Part shown: positions 20,899-23,637 of the stretch, in pieces
Position numbering within the stretch: the stretch's first letter is position 1
Layout: every line of letters begins with the position of its first letter
From: Ichthyophthirius multifiliis
Taxonomy: Eukaryota > Ciliophora > Oligohymenophorea > Hymenostomatida
Direction: 5' to 3'
Assembly: GCF_000220395.1 (NCBI RefSeq)
Contig: NW_004087625.1
Span: 1-23,637, forward strand
Length of the DNA stretch: 23,637 nucleotides
Position numbers and translations under genes: made by a program
Notes under the pieces: model-generated
The model's database searches: none
Seen by the model: only the letters and a program-made list of their open reading frames with translations
What the model was told of the DNA's origin: nothing

Positions 20899-22085
20899 TT
20901 ATTATTACTATCTTCTTATTCAATTTATTAACATTATTATATCAATTAAAGATTTTTAAGATTTTATAGTTCAATTTATTATTATAATTAATCTATTTAT
21001 ATTAAAAAAGCTTCCTTTTATTTCTAATTTTCTTATATAAATTAATCTAATTAATTTAGTAAATTTTGTTTTCTTTTTGAAAAACTTCTAAAAGACCTGA
21101 ATAATAAATAATGCTTTCTTTTTATTTTTATATAATATCTACTTATTATTAATTTTTTTCTATTTATTATTATATTTTTTCATTATATTATTAAATTTTT
21201 TAATCTTATTATTATATTTTTTCCTTTTATTATTATATTTTTACTTCCTATTATTAATTTTTTTATTCTTATAATTAATATTTTTAATCATATTATTAAT
21301 TTTTTTATTCTTATATTTAATTTTTTTCTTCTTATTATTATATTTCATTTATTTTTTCCTATAATTGTTATTTTTTTTATTTTAATTCTTATTCCAATAC
21401 CTGTCTTTCTTTATAATAAGCATTTCTATTTTCAACAATAAGAATTTACAACTATTTAATATTTTCCTTTTCTATTAAATTTTCCTATTTATATTATTTC
21501 TCTTGTTTTTAGAATACTTTAATTTTTTCCAATAATTCTTAGTTTGTTTATTTTTAAGAATCTATTTATTATTTATATTCGTTTTCAATATTTTAAGTAT
21601 TTTGAACATTTTTTTTCAAAATAAGTTCGTTTTATTATATAATTAAATTTAGTTTTTCTTCATTTTTATCAGTTTGGGAATTAATTTATTCTTTTAAATT
21701 TTCAATTTGCCTTTCGAAATTACCCTCTTTTTCATGAAAAATCTCTTCTAAATTTATTATGATTTTTTCGTGATTTTTTTTAATTAAGAAATTTAGTATT
21801 CATATTTTTCAATTAAAATTTTTTTTTTTCTTATTTATCACTATTTTATTCAATAAACTTGAATAAATCACAATTTTATGAATTTTTATTTTTTAATTCT
21901 TCAATTTCTAGTTCTAAAAACTCAACTTTTTAATTTAAAACCGCTTTCTCTTAATCAAATAAAGCATTTTTTTCACGATTTTATTTTTTTAAAAGCTCAA
22001 TTTAATTTAATAGTTATTAAATTTGTATATTTTATTATTATATTAAGTCTTCTTTTGACGGTTTTGATTAATCGTCTTCTTACAT
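20128..22085 (-). CDS. Two-exon heptad-repeat coiled-coil protein, about 624 aa
   Basis: Function not recognised; it looks like a structural coiled coil. Exon 1 22085-20909 starts MQEDDQSKPSKEDLIQQQNI and exon 2 20822-20128 ends at TGA 20130-20128. Continuous coiled coil (VEFLELEIEELKNKNSQ, IEKYEYQISQLKKNHEK, NFERQIENLKEQINSQ) is followed by a heptad array, then NLLNQLDQFIQENQKQKEAF. Exon 2 holds DYNIKIQELEQQIQIKEK and a C-terminal non-coiled tail with PLQAIFGHINHPCLQNLSPQ and MSMSETENILTDSTLQ. Three single-base steps in exon 1, at T runs 21819-21829, 21774-21781 and 21064-21072, each need one added base; then the total is exactly 625 codons. The start has a short acidic, Ser-containing leader and no signal peptide. 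Confidence 0.82.
20823..20908 (-). other. Intron filled with (AT)n
   Basis: Minus strand GTAATAAT...TATATAG, 86 bp, phase 1: A (20909) joins TT (20822-20821) to give Ile, and the coiled-coil frame continues to TGA 20130. Nearly the whole intron is an (AT)n tract at 20830-20894. Confidence 0.85.
21120..21360 (-). repeat. About ten 21-bp heptad repeats, (E/Q)K(I/N)QQQx
   Basis: Near-perfect 7-residue units (EKIQQQD, QKIQQYN, EKIQQQI, EKNQQQV), an ideal heptad register coded largely by ATA/AAT plus TAA TAA TAA. The plus strand shows the same period as TTATTATTAT-rich 21-mers. Confidence 0.85.
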
Positions 22086-22290
22086 ATATTTAAATTATTA
22101 TATTATATTTTAACTTAATTTTATTTTATATAGAATAATTATATAAAAATTTATTAGTTAATATAAATATAATGTTTTCTTTTATTTTATATTTTAAAAA
22201 ATATGCTATATATAAACATATATAAATTATATATTTTTAATTCTTAATTTGTTAGAGGATATAACATATATATTAAATAATATATATATA

Positions 22291-22325
<35 letters not shown>

Positions 22326-23506
22326 CATATATAATATTTATAAATATTTAATTCTTTAAAAATACAAATATTTTTATTTTTTAATATAATATATTTAATT
22401 ATCTTTTTATTTTAATTATTTTTGTATTAATTAAATATATACTTATTTTTATATACATTAAATTGCTTATTATTTTTAATTTATATATATCCATTTTTAT
22501 TTAAATAAAAATTTAATAATATAAAATTTTATTTATATATTAAAATACTTCTACTTGATATTTTTTATATTTAAATTTTTATTAATTTTATTTATTATAT
22601 TTTAATAAATATTTTATATGTATTAATAAAATAATTATATGTTAAAAATAGTTAAAAATCTTTTAATTTAATAATATCAAATATTATATAATTAAAACAT
22701 TTTAATTTTAAAAATACAATTAATAATAAAATTTATTTTTTTATTTAATTTGATTTATTTTACTTAATTATTTTATATTATAATTTTATTTTATTTTAAT
22801 TTAAAATGAATAATTATAGATTTATTAATAAATTAAAAAAATACATGATATATTAATAAATTAAATATATTATGTTAAAAAATATAATATTATATATATT
22901 ATATATATAATATATATATATATATATAAATATATTTATTTTTACTTATTTTTAATATTAATTTTCTGTATTATAAATATAATATAATTTTTTTAAATTT
23001 ATTTCAGATAATAAGCATTATATATATTTATTATTATTTTTTTATTAAAATAATAAAATTATAATACTTATCATTATTTTAAAATAATTTTTTAAATTAT
23101 ATAACATTCTGATAAACATAATTTTAATCAGAATAAAGATAATAATATAATAGTTATTAACATTTTTATTATATTTAATAATTTAATTAATAAAAATAAT
23201 TTAAAAGAAATTAGAAATAAAAAAAAAATTAAAAAATATAGCTAAAATCTCATTTAGATTTTCTATAAGAAATTAATTTCTTTTAGTAAATTTTACAACA
23301 AAAATAATATTAAATAAGGAACTTTATATTTTTTATTAATTTAAATTAAAAAATAAAGATAATAATAATATATTAATTTATTTAGATTATAATTATATAT
23401 ATGATAAATATAAATTATTTTAAGGTAATTTTTTAATTATAATTAAAATTTTAAAAATGTTATAAGTAAATTAGACATTAATTTGATTTTCGATATTATA
23501 GATTTT

Positions 23507-23531
23507 ATTTTCTAATTAATAATTAGAAAAT
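23507..23531. repeat. Perfect 11-bp inverted repeat
   Basis: ATTTTCTAATT and AATTAGAAAAT around a 3-bp spacer. It could form a hairpin; without a partner elsewhere it cannot be called an element end. Confidence 0.6.
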
Positions 23532-23552
23532 TAAAAGAAAAAAAAAATAAAA

Positions 23553-23556
<4 letters not shown>

Positions 23557-23629
<73 letters not shown>
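23557..23629. repeat. (AT)36 microsatellite
   Basis: Uninterrupted AT dinucleotides running almost to the window end. Confidence 0.95.
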
Positions 23630-23636
<7 letters not shown>

Positions 23637-23637
23637 G

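Larger units (their letters stand above)
22086..23637. other. 1.5-kb A/T-rich gene-free window end
   Basis: Holds the promoter side of the 20128-22085 gene, AT tracts near 22290-22320 and 22900-22930, a short palindrome at 23507-23531, and a final (AT)n tract at 23557-23629. No coding or RNA gene supported. Confidence 0.65.

Noticed and set aside
21878-22093. Plus-strand open frame, 71 aa.
   Set aside because: Antisense shadow of the first exon of the minus-strand coiled-coil gene.

Overview
The window reads as macronuclear-type DNA of an oligohymenophorean ciliate, most like Ichthyophthirius or a close hymenostome relative. Three things say so. Base composition is extremely A+T rich. Every convincing gene uses TAA and TAG as glutamine and stops only at TGA. 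The window also carries a telomerase RNA gene whose template, CAACCCCAA, specifies Tetrahymena-type TTGGGG telomere repeats. The species is inferred, not proven. Standard-code gene finding sees almost nothing here, because the reassigned code breaks every gene into short pieces.

Layout. 1-6192 (+): one very large Gln/Asn-rich coiled-coil gene, open at its 5' end, with one 65-bp intron. 6302-7059 (+): a basic protein of unknown function. 7332-7694 (+): a small Gln/Lys-rich protein. 7688-7902 (-): the telomerase RNA gene, 3'-end to 3'-end with the small protein gene and overlapping its stop codon. 8332-9955 (+): an NBR1-like PB1 + FW-domain protein with twelve 9-residue repeats. 10337-11862 (-): a protein with two TerD domains and a C2 domain. 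12669-14216 (-): a cysteine-containing coiled-coil protein in the most G+C-rich stretch of the window. 14933-16079 (+): a two-exon coiled-coil protein. 17602-18100 (-): a lysine-rich small protein. 19276-20060: weak, piecewise coding signal. 20128-22085 (-): a two-exon heptad-repeat coiled-coil protein. The spaces between are nearly pure A/T with long (AT)n tracts; 22086 to the end holds no gene I can support.

The genes do not form one pathway. Most predicted proteins are coiled-coil or Gln-rich, as is usual for ciliates. Recognisable biology is telomere synthesis (the RNA), selective-autophagy-type scaffolding (PB1/FW) and a calcium/stress-type TerD-C2 protein.

A recurrent oddity is that six of the nine main protein genes need one base added in one or more A or T runs to keep their frame: eleven places, all in the same direction. 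After adding these, five of those six gene lengths become exact multiples of three; the sixth, the PB1/FW gene, still has an unresolved 3' intron phase. I read this as homopolymer under-calling in the assembly, with transcriptional or ribosomal slippage on A runs as the biological alternative.
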